Assembly (NCBI RefSeq): GCF_023715155.1
Contig: NZ_JAMBNQ010000004.1
Coordinates: 149,255-213,254, forward strand
Reading direction: 5' to 3'
DNA from: Neobacillus mesonae
GTDB lineage: Bacteria > Bacillota > Bacilli > Bacillales > Cytobacillaceae
Length of the DNA: 64,000 nt
The translations under genes and the position numbers were made by a program. The number at the start of each line of letters is the position of its first letter. Position 1 is the first letter of the stretch. Shown here piece after piece: positions 8,550-18,379 of the stretch. Below the pieces are notes generated by a model. The model was not told the DNA's origin, searched no databases, and was given only the letters and a program-made list of their open reading frames with translations.

Positions 8550-9957
8550 AATGAATATTTTCCAGTGCTTTCAAAAGCAGCTCTTCCTCTTCTACTGTCA
8601 CAGTCCTCAAATCAATCAGATAATCATCTTTCTGAATTCTTCCAACAATAGCGGGTTTGTTTTCAGTTCGTAATTTTTTTCCAAGCTGTTCAGCTGTATG
8701 GGTTTCATGTTGTAAGGCAATGACCACGGTTGGCAGCTCGACACCAGGCATCGTCCCCCCTCCTACTTGGCTGACATCTTCCAGAATTTTTGCTTTAAAT
8801 TGGTTTGTCTTTTGTAACAATTTTGTAACAAATCTTCGAGACCTTTCGTCTAATTCATTAATAGAAACTAATAAATCATGGATAGTCGGGATCTTACGCA
8901 TTGCTTTCCCGCCGCGGGCATATTCTAATAATGTACCTTCAAGTGCCGCAAGCGTCATTTTATCTACACGGACCACCCTGGCCAATTGATGCTGTTTCAG
9001 ACGATCAATAAGTTCTTTTTTGCCAGCGATAATACCAGCCTGCGGTCCTCCCAGCAGCTTATCGCCGCTAAAGGTGACAACATCTGCCCCCTTTTCTACA
9101 ACCTCTCTTACTACCGGTTCATCACCAATGCCATGTTTACGAAAATCAAACAATGCGCCGCTGCCAAGATCCTCATAAAAAATAATTGGGTCAACTGTAT
9201 GTGAAAGCTGAGCAAGTTCCTCTGTACCAACTGATTCAGTAAAACCAATTACTTTAAAATTGCTCGTATGAACTTTCATAATCATCGCAGTGTCGAGGGT
9301 TATTGCTTTTTCATAATCATAAAGATGTGTTTTATTTGTTGTTCCAATTTCAACCAGCCTTGCACCGCTTTCTTCCATAATAGAAGAGATGCGAAATGAA
9401 CCGCCAATTTCAACCAGCTCGCCCCTTGAAACAATGACTTCTTTATTTAGAGCAAGCGCCCTTAGTACCAGATAAACGGCTGCAGCATTATTATTCACAA
9501 CCATCGCTGCTTCGGCACCAGTAATTTCCTTAATTAATGTTTCAACATGACTATGGCGTGAACCCCGCACCCCTTCAACCAGTTTATATTCCAAATTGGA
9601 ATAATTCCTGGCGGTTTCTAAGACATGCTGAACAGCTGCTTCACTAAGTCTGGCCCTGCCGAGATTTGTATGTAAAATAGTGCCTGTGGCATTGATTACT
9701 TTTTCAAGTGTAAAAGAAAATTGATTTCTAACGGATTTTTCCACCAGGTCAAATACTTCAACTATAAATTGGTCTGTACCTGGAGCTTTTCCCTGCCATT
9801 GTTGATGGATAAGTGCTTTCCGGATTTGAGCCATAACACTCTTTAGCTGTTCTGTTAAACGTTCCTGATCCAAACCAGTCTCTTTAAGGAGAGTGAAAAA
9901 CATTGGATGATGCTGCAGCTCATGAATCGGTGGTATTAATCGTAAGTTTTCTTTCAA
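8548..9957 (-). CDS. selA: L-seryl-tRNA(Sec) selenium transferase
   Basis: A 469-residue PLP enzyme of the SelA family that converts seryl-tRNA(Sec) to selenocysteyl-tRNA(Sec) using selenophosphate. The N-terminal domain (about 1-65) binds tRNA. The fold-type I domain carries FSGDKLLGGPQAG with the PLP lysine at about Lys300. Length and the GTILHTNLGRA motif are typical of bacterial SelA. The gene faces away from an Hsp20-like gene and lies 0.6 kb from two genes with in-frame UGA codons (SelW-like protein and selD). selB and tRNA-Sec are not adjacent, which is unusual since selA and selB are often paired. Confidence 0.97.
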   Translation of the reverse strand: MKENLRLIPPIHELQHHPMFFTLLKETGLDQERLTEQLKSVMAQIRKALIHQQWQGKAPGTDQFIVEVFDLVEKSVRNQFSFTLEKVINATGTILHTNLGRARLSEAAVQHVLETARNYSNLEYKLVEGVRGSRHSHVETLIKEITGAEAAMVVNNNAAAVYLVLRALALNKEVIVSRGELVEIGGSFRISSIMEESGARLVEIGTTNKTHLYDYEKAITLDTAMIMKVHTSNFKVIGFTESVGTEELAQLSHTVDPIIFYEDLGSGALFDFRKHGIGDEPVVREVVEKGADVVTFSGDKLLGGPQAGIIAGKKELIDRLKQHQLARVVRVDKMTLAALEGTLLEYARGGKAMRKIPTIHDLLVSINELDERSRRFVTKLLQKTNQFKAKILEDVSQVGGGTMPGVELPTVVIALQHETHTAEQLGKKLRTENKPAIVGRIQKDDYLIDLRTVTVEEEELLLKALENIH

Positions 9958-10057
9958 GAATATAACTCCTTTACAAATCCTTCTTTGGACCTATTATATC
10001 ATCTTTCACATTTCTAAACCGAATGAATACAATGAAACAAGCAAGGGGGAACTGGCT

Positions 10058-10462
10058 TTGGATAAGAAAAAAACTACTCAGCGTCATTCTTATAACCCTG
10101 ATCAAATGGAACAGTGGCTGCAAGATTATTTTCTTGACCCAAGAACGGAAGCTGAAGATCATTCAATATTTAAAATTGATATATATGAAACAGAGAAACA
10201 TTGGATTGTGGAGGCTGTTTTGAAAGATTATCTGAGTTCAGAAATCAAAGTAAGAATTGAAAATTTCATACTTATTATTACTGCACAAAAACATAGGACT
10301 TCACTTCCCGCTCCTATTTACAAAAAAGAACGCAAAATTTATTTCCCCTTTCAAATTATCGATCATTGTGTAACAGCATTATTTCAAAATGGTGTAGTAG
10401 AGATTTTTATTTCTAAAACAGATGATGGTTTAGGGAAAAATCGCTATGTCACTTTGCCCTAG
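10058..10462 (+). CDS. Hsp20/alpha-crystallin-like protein
   Basis: A 134-residue protein with an Hsp20-type beta-sandwich. Residues 45-130 show the alternating strands IFKIDIYETEKHWIVEA, VRIENFILIITAQK and a C-terminal VVEIFISK strand typical of small heat shock proteins. The N-terminal 40 residues are short and charged. The start is TTG, seven bases after AAGGGGGA. B. subtilis members of this family include spore-coat protein CotP, but conservation is too weak for a specific name. It ends at a bidirectional terminator shared with the SelW-like gene. Confidence 0.75.
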   Translation: MDKKKTTQRHSYNPDQMEQWLQDYFLDPRTEAEDHSIFKIDIYETEKHWIVEAVLKDYLSSEIKVRIENFILIITAQKHRTSLPAPIYKKERKIYFPFQIIDHCVTALFQNGVVEIFISKTDDGLGKNRYVTLP

Positions 10463-10510
10463 CTTTCTTTTTTAACCATTTGTTTACATAATGTTATTAT
10501 CGTTAATATA

Positions 10511-10540
10511 AAAAAGTCCTCTATTGAATGAGGACTTTTT
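10511..10540. terminator. Bidirectional terminator
   Basis: AAAAAGTCCTC (10511-10521) pairs perfectly with GAGGACTTTTT (10530-10540). It separates the converging Hsp20-like and SelW-like genes and has a T-run in both directions. Confidence 0.9.
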
Positions 10541-10544
10541 CTAT

Positions 10545-10784
10545 TTATTTAGATTCCAGTTTTCGGATAATCTCTTCGGTATCAGGGAATAAGCCCGTCT
10601 CTTTCTTCGAATACACTTTTTCCCCGTTGACCGTGACTTCAAAGACACCGCCTGAACTTGGAATCAATTCAAATTTTTCAATATCCTGTCTAAAATGGGT
10701 AATCAATTCTTCCGCGAGACCCGCGGCTTTTGGTGCATAGTTTCACATCATGCAAAATTCAACGCTGATTTGATATTTACTCAA
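10545..10784 (-). CDS. SelW/Rdx-family selenoprotein with CxxU motif (UGA read as Sec)
   Basis: With one in-frame TGA (10745-10743) read as selenocysteine, a 79-residue protein results. It starts at TTG 10784, nine bases after AGGAGG. The N-terminus MSKYQISVEFCMMU places Cys11 and Sec14 in a CxxU redox motif after the first beta strand, and a GGVFEVTVNGEKVYSKK segment plus a FPDTEEIIRKL helix follow. This is the SelW/SelT/SelH (Rdx) thioredoxin-like fold. Reading TGA as stop would leave a 13-residue peptide, while the downstream frame stays open with Rdx features. It is divergent from selD and close to selA. Confidence 0.92.
10712..10726 (-). promoter_or_regulatory. Candidate bacterial SECIS hairpin of the SelW-like gene
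   Basis: The mRNA hairpin CCGCG-GGUCU-CGCGG begins 17 bases after the UGA. The apical loop GGUCU, with G at its start, is the same as that of the E. coli fdhF SECIS, and its distance from the UGA (about 22 bases) is within the known range. SelB would bind here. Confidence 0.75.
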
Positions 10785-10851
10785 AATAAATAACCTCCTG
10801 TTTTATGTTTAAATAGTGTAAAAATTATTTTATCTTAGCGGCATAAGCTAA

Positions 10852-10866
10852 TGCAAATTGTTTGCA
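10852..10866. promoter_or_regulatory. Palindrome between the divergent SelW-like and selD genes
   Basis: TGCAAA-TTG-TTTGCA is a perfect 6-bp dyad in the 140-bp divergent intergenic region. A -10-like TATACT lies about 30 bases further toward selD. It could be an operator serving either gene, but no regulator is known for it. Confidence 0.4.
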
Positions 10867-10924
10867 CATTTGGTGCAGTTTTATAGAAAAAAAGGTATAC
10901 TACCAAGAGTGGAGGTGTGTACAT

Positions 10925-11977
10925 ATGAGTGAGCAAGAAAAAATTCGCCTAACCTCATTATCAACAAAAGCTGGCTGAGGCTGCAAAATTGGTCCTGAGG
11001 ACTTGACGCAAGTTTTGCGTCAGCTTCCAAAACAAGACCCGGTTTCCGAATTGCTTGTCGGAAATGAAACAAGTGATGATGCCGGGGTATATCAATTAAC
11101 AGACTCAATAGCTTTGATTCAAACAGTGGATTACTTTACTCCAATTGTGGATGATCCTTATATGTTTGGAAGTATTGCTGCAGCAAATGCATTAAGTGAT
11201 GTATACGCCATGGGCGGCGTGCCAAAAACTGTTTTAAATATCGTCGGCTATCCAATCAAAAAGCTTGGTCCGGATATGCTGGCAGAAATATTACGCGGTG
11301 CTGCTGATAAAGTGAAAGAAGCAGGTGCTGTTACCGTCGGCGGTCATTCTGTCGATGATCAGGAACCTAAATTTGGTTTATCTGTAACAGGAGTGGTTCA
11401 TCCTGAAAAATTTTGGAAGAATATTGGGGCTAAACCAGGTGACGCCCTTGTTTTAACAAAACCAATCGGTGTTGGGATTTTAACGACCGGCATTAAACGA
11501 AATGCCGTTACACCTGAGCAAGAAGAACAGGTTACAGAAACAATGGCCATGCTTAACAAGACGGCTGCAGAGGTGTTAACTGCTTTTAATCCTCACTCTG
11601 TAACAGATGTGACAGGCTTTGGACTTTTAGGCCATGGCAGTGAAATGGCCCGTGGAAGTAATGTAAGCTTTGAAATATCGTTATCACAGGTACCGGTACT
11701 TGACGGTGCATTCGAATTGGCGAAAAACGGGGTAGTTCCAGGCGGATCCAAATCGAATCAAAAATGGCTGGAGCAAGATGTCGAATATCACGAGCTTTTG
11801 CCTGAGGAACAACTGGTTTTATGTGATGCTGTTACGTCCGGCGGATTACTAGTTTCTATTAGTGAAGATGAGGCTCCGCGGTATGTAGAGGAACTCCACG
11901 CTAAAGGATTAGCCCAAGCATCCATTGTCGGCCAGGTAACTGAAAAAAGAGAAAAACTAATTTATGCCAAAAGATAA
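10925..11977 (+). CDS. selD: Selenide, water dikinase containing selenocysteine (UGA)
   Basis: A 350-residue selenophosphate synthetase that makes selenophosphate from selenide and ATP. The true ATG (10925) follows GGAGGTG; an in-frame TGA at 10976-10978 falls exactly where SelD has its catalytic Cys/Sec, in the motif G-U18-G-C-K21. After it the frame continues for 332 codons with the AIR-synthase-like fold: VGGHSVDDQEPKFG, GFGLLGHGSEMA and a C-terminal TSGGLL segment. E. coli SelD uses Cys17 at this place. It makes its own catalytic residue dependent on the Sec pathway, so it is both a supplier and a user of selenium. A hairpin terminator follows. Confidence 0.97.
11004..11022 (+). promoter_or_regulatory. 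Candidate bacterial SECIS hairpin of selD
   Basis: UGACGCA-AGUUU-UGCGUCA is a perfect 7-bp stem starting 26 bases after the UGA. The loop has G in its second position, about 34 bases from the UGA, within the range accepted for bacterial SECIS elements. Confidence 0.65.
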
Positions 11978-12009
11978 CAGCGAAGCAGAAAAGTGCTTCG
12001 CTGTTTTTT
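11978..12009 (+). terminator. Intrinsic terminator of selD
   Basis: CAGCGAAGCA (11978-11987) pairs with TGCTTCGCTG (11994-12003), followed by TTTTTT. Confidence 0.9.
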
Positions 12010-12062
12010 TAAAAGCAATATATAAAATTTTCGAACCAAAACCAAGGAAAGCTGCTGCAGCA

Positions 12063-12162
12063 TCCGACGAAGAAAAGCGTTCGCTTTTTCGGGGAGTACC
12101 TGCCCAGTATTCCTCCGAAAAAGCCCTTTACCGCTAACTTTAAAGGAGTCCGGGGTGTCGGA
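12063..12162. repeat. Structured, cloverleaf-like intergenic element
   Basis: A 100-base segment between selD and the threonine dehydrogenase gene is closed by TCCGAC / GTCGGA (about 12064 and 12157). Inside, GCTTTTTCGG (12083-12092) pairs with CCGAAAAAGC (12115-12124) and is extended by GGAGTAC/GTATTCC with one bulge; CCTTTA / TAAAGG forms a further arm. No open frame covers it convincingly. Its design recalls the element at 3120-3209. Confidence 0.55.
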
Positions 12163-12240
12163 GCTATTCACTTAGTAAGACTGAGACTAATCCCCCTCAG
12201 GAAAAAGCTGATGGTTCCGAAACCTCTTCCTCTTTTCTTA

Positions 12241-13203
12241 TCACCCTGGCTTTTTTAATTGAAATTTTTCGGTTAATTTTTTTATCATATCTTGTGTCAT
12301 TCTATCTAAATCATAATCAAATTTGAATCCCCATTCTTCTTTTGCTGCAGTGGAATCAATATAGTTTGGCCAGCTTTCAGCAATTCTCTGCCTTTCTGGG
12401 TCAACTTGATAATCAATTTTAAACCCAGGAATAAATTTAGCGATACTCGCAGCAATTTCTTCCGGGTCAAAACTCATCGCGCTGACATTAAAGGAATTTC
12501 GGTGGATTAACTTTGACGAATCTGCTTCCATTAAATCGACAATTGCGTTCAACGCATCCGGCATATACATCATATCCATATAAGTACCTTTGTCAATATA
12601 CGAGGTATAGCTTCGATGTTTGACAGCCTCATAGAAAATTTCCACCGCATAATCGGTCGTTCCGCCGCCAGGCAATGCTACATATGAGATTAATCCAGGA
12701 AACCGCAAGCCGCGGGTATCTACCCCAAATTTATGATAATAATAGTCGGCCAAAAGTTCCCCAGCCACTTTATTCACCCCATACATGGTCGTTGGGCGCA
12801 TGATTGTATCCTGAGGAGTATGATCCTTTGGAGTGGATGGTCCAAATGCACCAATTGAGCTTGGTGTGAAAAATTGTGCTTTAACTTCTCTTGCTGTTTC
12901 AAGTGCATTTATCAGCCCTCCCATATTTAAGTTCCAGGCAAACACGGGCTTCACTTCAGCAGTTGCTGATAAAAGTGCGGCCAAATGCATGATAGTATCG
13001 ACTTGATATTTTTTTGCAATTTCCATCATTCTTTTCGCATCAGTTACATCTAAAATTTCAAAAGGACCGCTAAAAGCTGTTTCACTGTCATTTTTTTTAA
13101 TATCAGTCGCGATCACATTGTCAGCGCCATATAGTTCTCTTAGTTTCAAGGTCAGCTCTGAGCCAATTTGCCCAAGAGCACCTGTGATTAATATTCGCTT
13201 CAT
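12241..13203 (-). CDS. tdh: L-threonine 3-dehydrogenase, SDR (GalE-like) type
   Basis: A 320-residue NAD-dependent extended short-chain dehydrogenase. The Rossmann motif is GALGQIGSE at residues 8-16, and the catalytic pair is Tyr141 and Lys145 in MYGVNK. It oxidises L-threonine to 2-amino-3-ketobutyrate. The assignment rests on the fold, on the [11 protein letters not shown] and STAKEEWGF segments typical of SDR-type threonine dehydrogenases, and on kbl lying 26 bases upstream in the same operon. A nucleotide-sugar epimerase would be the alternative, but the kbl partner makes that unlikely. Confidence 0.9.
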   Translation of the reverse strand: MKRILITGALGQIGSELTLKLRELYGADNVIATDIKKNDSETAFSGPFEILDVTDAKRMMEIAKKYQVDTIMHLAALLSATAEVKPVFAWNLNMGGLINALETAREVKAQFFTPSSIGAFGPSTPKDHTPQDTIMRPTTMYGVNKVAGELLADYYYHKFGVDTRGLRFPGLISYVALPGGGTTDYAVEIFYEAVKHRSYTSYIDKGTYMDMMYMPDALNAIVDLMEADSSKLIHRNSFNVSAMSFDPEEIAASIAKFIPGFKIDYQVDPERQRIAESWPNYIDSTAAKEEWGFKFDYDLDRMTQDMIKKLTEKFQLKKPG

Positions 13204-13229
13204 AGATGTTCCCCGTCCTTGTTAGTAAA

Positions 13230-14423
13230 TTAACGAATAATCCCCATTTCCCTGCCGACTTTTTCATAAATAGAAATGGCTTGATCCAGCATATCTTTTG
13301 TATGGGCCGCAGTCGGCATATTCCGAACACGTCCGGTCCCTTTTGGTACCGTCGGGAAGACAATGGCTTTGGCATACACTCCTTCTTCAATTAAACGTTT
13401 ACTGAATCGCTGCGATTTCGTTTCTTCTCCGATGATGCAAGGGGTAATCGGTGTTTCACTATTTCCGATATTGAATCCAAGTTCCTTTAATCCTTTTTTC
13501 AAGTATCGGCCATTATCCCAAAGCTTTTGATTAAGTTCCGTGCTTTCCAATAAGATTTCTATTGCTCGAATACTCGCAGCAACATCTGCTGGCGTTAGTG
13601 AGGTGGAAAACAGGAATGGCCGGCTGCGAACCTTTAACCAGTCAATCAAATTCTTCTTGCCAGCCACATATCCCCCGACAACGCCGATTGCTTTTGAAAG
13701 TGTCCCAATTTGGAAATCGATTTTATCGGAAAGCCCAAAATGCTTCACCGTTCCCGCTCCATCACCAAGGACGCCTGAACCATGGGCATCATCGACATAG
13801 GTAATCAGATCAAATTCCTCTGCAATTTTAACGATTTCAGGCAATAAGGCAATATCCCCATCCATTGAGAAAACTCCATCAGTAATGATCATGATTTTGT
13901 TATATTTTCCTGACTCCTTAGCTTCTTTCGCTTTGGCACGAAGGTCTTTCATATCGGAATGATGATACCGGATGATTTTTGCCTTAGAAAGCCTGCATCC
14001 ATCAATAATGGAAGCATGGTTTAATTCATCTGACAAAATCGCATCGTTTTGATCCATTACAGCTGAAATCGCTGCCATATTACAGTTAAAGCCAGATTGA
14101 TAAGCAATAGCTGCCTCGGTATGTTTAAATTCAGCCAATTTCTCTTCAAGTTCCACATGCAGTTTTAATGTCCCGTTAATGGTACGGACTGCTCCTGCGC
14201 CGACACCAAATTTTTGCAGTGCATCAGCTGCAGCTTTTTTCAAACGATCATCAGTTGCCAAACCAAGATAGTTATTCGATGAAAGATTGATTAATGAATG
14301 ACCGTTAATGGTGATGACTGGCCCATTTGGACTTTCAAGAGGGTCTATGACGTTATAAAGGCCTTTTCCCTTTAAATTTTCAAGGTTTTCGGTTAAAAAT
14401 TGCTCTAAAATTTGACTTGACAT
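13230..14423 (-). CDS. kbl: Glycine C-acetyltransferase (2-amino-3-ketobutyrate CoA ligase)
   Basis: A 397-residue PLP enzyme of the alpha-oxoamine synthase family. It cleaves 2-amino-3-ketobutyrate with CoA to glycine and acetyl-CoA. The PLP lysine is Lys244 in [12 protein letters not shown], as in E. coli Kbl, and [10 protein letters not shown] holds the cofactor-binding Asp/His. AGGGGGAT precedes the ATG. It is the first gene of a two-gene threonine degradation operon with the SDR dehydrogenase, whose unstable product it uses. The 250 bases upstream are AT-rich and presumably contain the promoter. Confidence 0.95.
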   Translation of the reverse strand: MSSQILEQFLTENLENLKGKGLYNVIDPLESPNGPVITINGHSLINLSSNNYLGLATDDRLKKAAADALQKFGVGAGAVRTINGTLKLHVELEEKLAEFKHTEAAIAYQSGFNCNMAAISAVMDQNDAILSDELNHASIIDGCRLSKAKIIRYHHSDMKDLRAKAKEAKESGKYNKIMIITDGVFSMDGDIALLPEIVKIAEEFDLITYVDDAHGSGVLGDGAGTVKHFGLSDKIDFQIGTLSKAIGVVGGYVAGKKNLIDWLKVRSRPFLFSTSLTPADVAASIRAIEILLESTELNQKLWDNGRYLKKGLKELGFNIGNSETPITPCIIGEETKSQRFSKRLIEEGVYAKAIVFPTVPKGTGRVRNMPTAAHTKDMLDQAISIYEKVGREMGIIR

Positions 14424-14637
14424 GTTACATCCCCCTTTTGGTTTATGTACTACTTTTTGTTGTTACGGAAAATACATTTGTCCACCTGAGGCGTACAGTT
14501 GGAAATCAGAAAATCCGCGTAACAAAAGGTTTTCATATTTATAATTTATCATATTATCCTAAAAATGTTCATGTCAAGCGGACAAATTTTACAAAATTTT
14601 ATTCTAAAAATCAAACATTCTATTTTTCTAATGAACT

Positions 14638-14665
14638 CAAAAAAAGCAGCCTAATGACTGCTTTT
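14638..14665 (-). terminator. Terminator of the nitronate monooxygenase-like gene
   Basis: AAAAGCAG / CTGCTTTT (14658-14665 with 14642-14649), followed on the minus strand by further Ts, lies 10 bases past the stop codon at 14675. Confidence 0.75.
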
Positions 14666-14674
14666 CATTTTCCG

Positions 14675-15682
14675 TTATTTGGCATGTACTCCAGTTAATT
14701 TCGCTGCGTTTTGGTTTAGGTTTTCGAGGGCTTGGTGATATTCAGTTTCAAGCCTCATGATAATATCCCCAACGGGTTCAATTCGGTCAATTGCACCGAC
14801 ACCATGGCCGGCAGACCAAATATCACGCCAGGCTTTTACATTGTTTGATTTACTTTCTGACTGCATGTCATTAAAATCTATCTTCTCTTTTCGGTTTAGT
14901 TTCTCTGGATCAAGCCCTGCTTTTCTAATACTTGGTATCAACATATTTGCATTCACACCAGAAAAGGCGTCCGTCAACATGATGTCTTCCTGTGTTGCTT
15001 CAACCAGCATCTCCCTGTATGCATCATTTGCCATGCTCTCTGCTGCGACAATAAATCTTGTTCCCATATATGCAAGATCTGCACCAGCAGCTTGAGCCGC
15101 TAATACCCCTTTGCCTGTCGAAATGGAACCTGCCAATACAATTATCCCATCCCAGAAAGAGCGGACCATATCTACAAACGCAAAACTATTTATCTGTCCG
15201 GAATGTCCGCCTGCTCCGCTGGCAACTAAGATAAGTCCATCCACTCCTGTTTTAGCAGCTTTCCTAGCAAATTTCACATCACTGACATCTGAAAAAACCA
15301 GGCCGCCGTATTCGTGAACAATCTCAACTACCTGTTTGGGACTTCCTAGTGAAGTTATGACCAATTGGGGCTGGTGTTTTTTAATTAATTCCAATTCATC
15401 CTGAAGCCTGTTATATGAACTATGTACCACCATATTCATCGCCCATGGGGCAATTTTTCGATTAGGTTCATTTTCACGTGCCAGCTTTAATTCTTTATTC
15501 AACGTTTCCATCCATCGGTCAAGCGCTTCAATTGGACGGGCATTAGGAGCAGGAAAAGAACCAATTATGCCATTTAAGCAGCAGTTTTTCACTAAATCGG
15601 TGCCGGATACCAAAAACATTGGAGCTGAAATGACCGGTAATCGTAATTCGTTCCACCATGATTTCGGAATTGATTTGTTCAT
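14675..15682 (-). CDS. Nitronate monooxygenase / FabK-like flavoprotein
   Basis: A 335-residue TIM-barrel FMN protein of the 2-nitropropane dioxygenase family. Signature pieces are the LPVISAPMFLVSG start, the GVDGLILVASGAGGHSGQ phosphate loop and GADLAYMGTRFIVAAES. The family oxidises alkyl nitronates or, as FabK, reduces enoyl-ACP; the sequence alone does not separate these. It is transcribed alone, with its own terminator. A second, more FabK/YrpB-like member lies at 44123-45202, and the two are only distantly alike. Confidence 0.85.
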   Translation of the reverse strand: MNKSIPKSWWNELRLPVISAPMFLVSGTDLVKNCCLNGIIGSFPAPNARPIEALDRWMETLNKELKLARENEPNRKIAPWAMNMVVHSSYNRLQDELELIKKHQPQLVITSLGSPKQVVEIVHEYGGLVFSDVSDVKFARKAAKTGVDGLILVASGAGGHSGQINSFAFVDMVRSFWDGIIVLAGSISTGKGVLAAQAAGADLAYMGTRFIVAAESMANDAYREMLVEATQEDIMLTDAFSGVNANMLIPSIRKAGLDPEKLNRKEKIDFNDMQSESKSNNVKAWRDIWSAGHGVGAIDRIEPVGDIIMRLETEYHQALENLNQNAAKLTGVHAK

Positions 15683-15859
15683 TTATACACCTCTTTTTGA
15701 ATTTTCAGAACACATCTTACTCTTTCATAGTACCGAAAAATGAATGGTTATTCAATCCATTTTTTCTGCTATTTTCTAGCATCAAAATTGAAAGTGTTTG
15801 CAAAACACGAACAAAAGCGTTTTTTTTTATACCTATATTCGTTTTTTGTGAAAAAAAGA

Positions 15860-15889
15860 TTGATTTCAGCTCATTAGCTGTTTTATAAT
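15860..15889 (+). promoter_or_regulatory. Promoter of the guanine riboswitch-xpt-pbuX unit
   Basis: TTGATT (15860-15865) and a perfect TATAAT (15884-15889) are 18 bases apart. Transcription would start near 15896, about 15 bases before the aptamer. Confidence 0.8.
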
Positions 15890-15910
15890 GTGTTTATCAA
15901 TTGAATACGT

Positions 15911-16727
<817 letters not shown>

Positions 16728-16728
<1 letters not shown>

Positions 16729-18038
16729 TGAAACAGCATCCATTTCAAACAGCTTCATTAGGAATTCAACATGTATTAGCGATGTATGCCGGGGCTGTGA
16801 TTGTCCCCTTGATTATTGGCGGCGCCCTTCATTTTAATAATGAGCAATTGGCCTATTTGGTTTCACTTGATATTTTAACAAGCGGTATTGCAACACTTTT
16901 GCAGGTTTGGCAAAATCGTTACTTCGGAATTGGCCTTCCAATCGTGCTCGGCTGCACGTTTACGGCAGTTGGCCCTATCATTGCTATTGGAAGCCAATAC
17001 GGCCTTTCGTCTATTTACGGTTCCATTTTAGTCTCAGGAATAATTGTATTGATTATTGCTAAATATTTCGGAAAATTAATTCGCTTCTTCCCGCCAGTCG
17101 TGACTGGTTCTGTAGTCACTATAATAGGACTTACACTTATTCCGGTCGCCATGAATAATGTAGCCGGAGGCCAAGGCAGCCCTGATTTTGGTTCTATTTC
17201 CAATCTGGCATTAGCATTTGGCACCCTGCTATTTATTATTGTACTCTATCGTTTCTTTAAAGGATTTATCCGGGCAATTTCTATTTTATTAGGCTTAATC
17301 GCTGGTACCATTGCAGCAGCCTTCATGGGAAAAGTGGACTTTACCGCTGTAAGTGAAGCATCATGGTTCCATTTGGTGACTCCATTACATTTTGCTGCTC
17401 CATCGTTTGACCTGGCACCCATCATTACCATGACGTTGGTTGCCATTGTGAGTCTGGTAGAATCATCGGGCGTATATTTTGCACTGGCCGATATTACCGG
17501 CCGAAAATTAAATGAAGAGGATTTGGTAAAAGGATATCGTGCTGAAGGATTAGCAAGTGTTATTGGGGCATTCTTTAATTCCTTTCCATATACAACCTAT
17601 TCTCAGAACGTTGGCCTTGTCCAATTCTCTGGTGTAAAAGATAAAAAAGTCATTTATCTGATGGGCTTCATCCTTGTATTTCTAGGATTTTTGCCAAAAA
17701 TCGGTGCGCTAACAACCGTGATTCCGACAGCTGTCCTTGGCGGTGCAATGGTTGCTATGTTTGGAATGGTTATCGCTTCTGGGATTAAAATGCTTAGTAA
17801 AGTAGATTTCACTTCTCAGGAAAATCTTTTAATCATCGCCTGCTCTGTAGGTGTTGGTCTTGGTGTTACCACTGTTCCAACTTTATTTGATGCCCTGCCT
17901 GATAGTGTAAAAATTCTTTCGAACAGCGGAATTGTTGCCGGAAGTCTTACAGCCATCTTTTTAAACATTATCTTTAATGTCATAAAGCCCGCTAAACAGA
18001 TGCAAAGGCAGACTGAAAAGGGTTTAAAAGCTTCATAA
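16728..18038 (+). CDS. pbuX: Xanthine permease
   Basis: A 436-residue NCS2/NAT-family purine permease with about 12-14 membrane segments. It imports xanthine, the substrate of the upstream Xpt. Family motifs include the VESSGVYFALADITGR segment and FNSFPYTTYSQNVGLV near residues 280-295. It overlaps the xpt stop by one base, matching the xpt-pbuX operon of B. subtilis, and is under the same guanine riboswitch. Confidence 0.96.
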
Positions 18039-18053
18039 GGATTGAAAGAAAGG

Positions 18054-18081
18054 TAGACGGAGCTACTCGATGCTCCGTCTA
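18054..18081. terminator. Hairpin between pbuX and the GerPF-like gene
   Basis: TAGACGGAGC (18054-18063) pairs with GCTCCGTCTA (18072-18081). It overlaps the stop of the converging minus-strand gene. T-tracts are weak on both sides, with CCTTTCTTTC after it on the minus strand. Confidence 0.55.
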
Positions 18082-18275
18082 ATCATACTAATGATATCAC
18101 TGACTGTACCACTACTAAGTCCATTCGCAGTTGTGACGTTTGAACCAGTGTTCCCTTCACCTGAACCAGAAACAGTCTTTGTAACGGAAACTGGAGCAAT
18201 TTTCACTGCGCCTCCAAAGTTTACAATTCCGCCGGAAATGGTTCCTATATTGACATTCAAAGGTGTGCCTGCCAC
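18063..18275 (-). CDS. GerPA/GerPF-family spore germination protein
   Basis: A 70-residue protein with the GerP pattern: GTISGGIVNFGGAVKIAPVS, then KTVSGSGEGNTG, then a variable tail. GerP proteins are needed for spore coat permeability to germinants and are made in the mother cell late in sporulation. AAGGAGG sits 7 bases before a GTG at 18275; an upstream in-frame ATG overlaps that site and is rejected. Unlike the classical gerPABCDEF operon, this is a single copy converging on pbuX. Confidence 0.85.
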   Translation of the reverse strand: MAGTPLNVNIGTISGGIVNFGGAVKIAPVSVTKTVSGSGEGNTGSNVTTANGLSSGTVSDIISMIRRSIE

Positions 18276-18379
18276 AAACCAACCTCCTTCCATTCTATTT
18301 CTAATATAATATGTACAAGCATAAATAAAGTGAAACTTCCATCAGCGGTTTTTTCATCCCCCGCGGATGGATAGTCCTG

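Noticed and set aside
10976..10978. Frameshift or nonsense mutation in selD
   Set aside because: The TGA lies at the known Sec/Cys position, the reading frame is unchanged and a SECIS-like hairpin follows, so Sec decoding explains it better.
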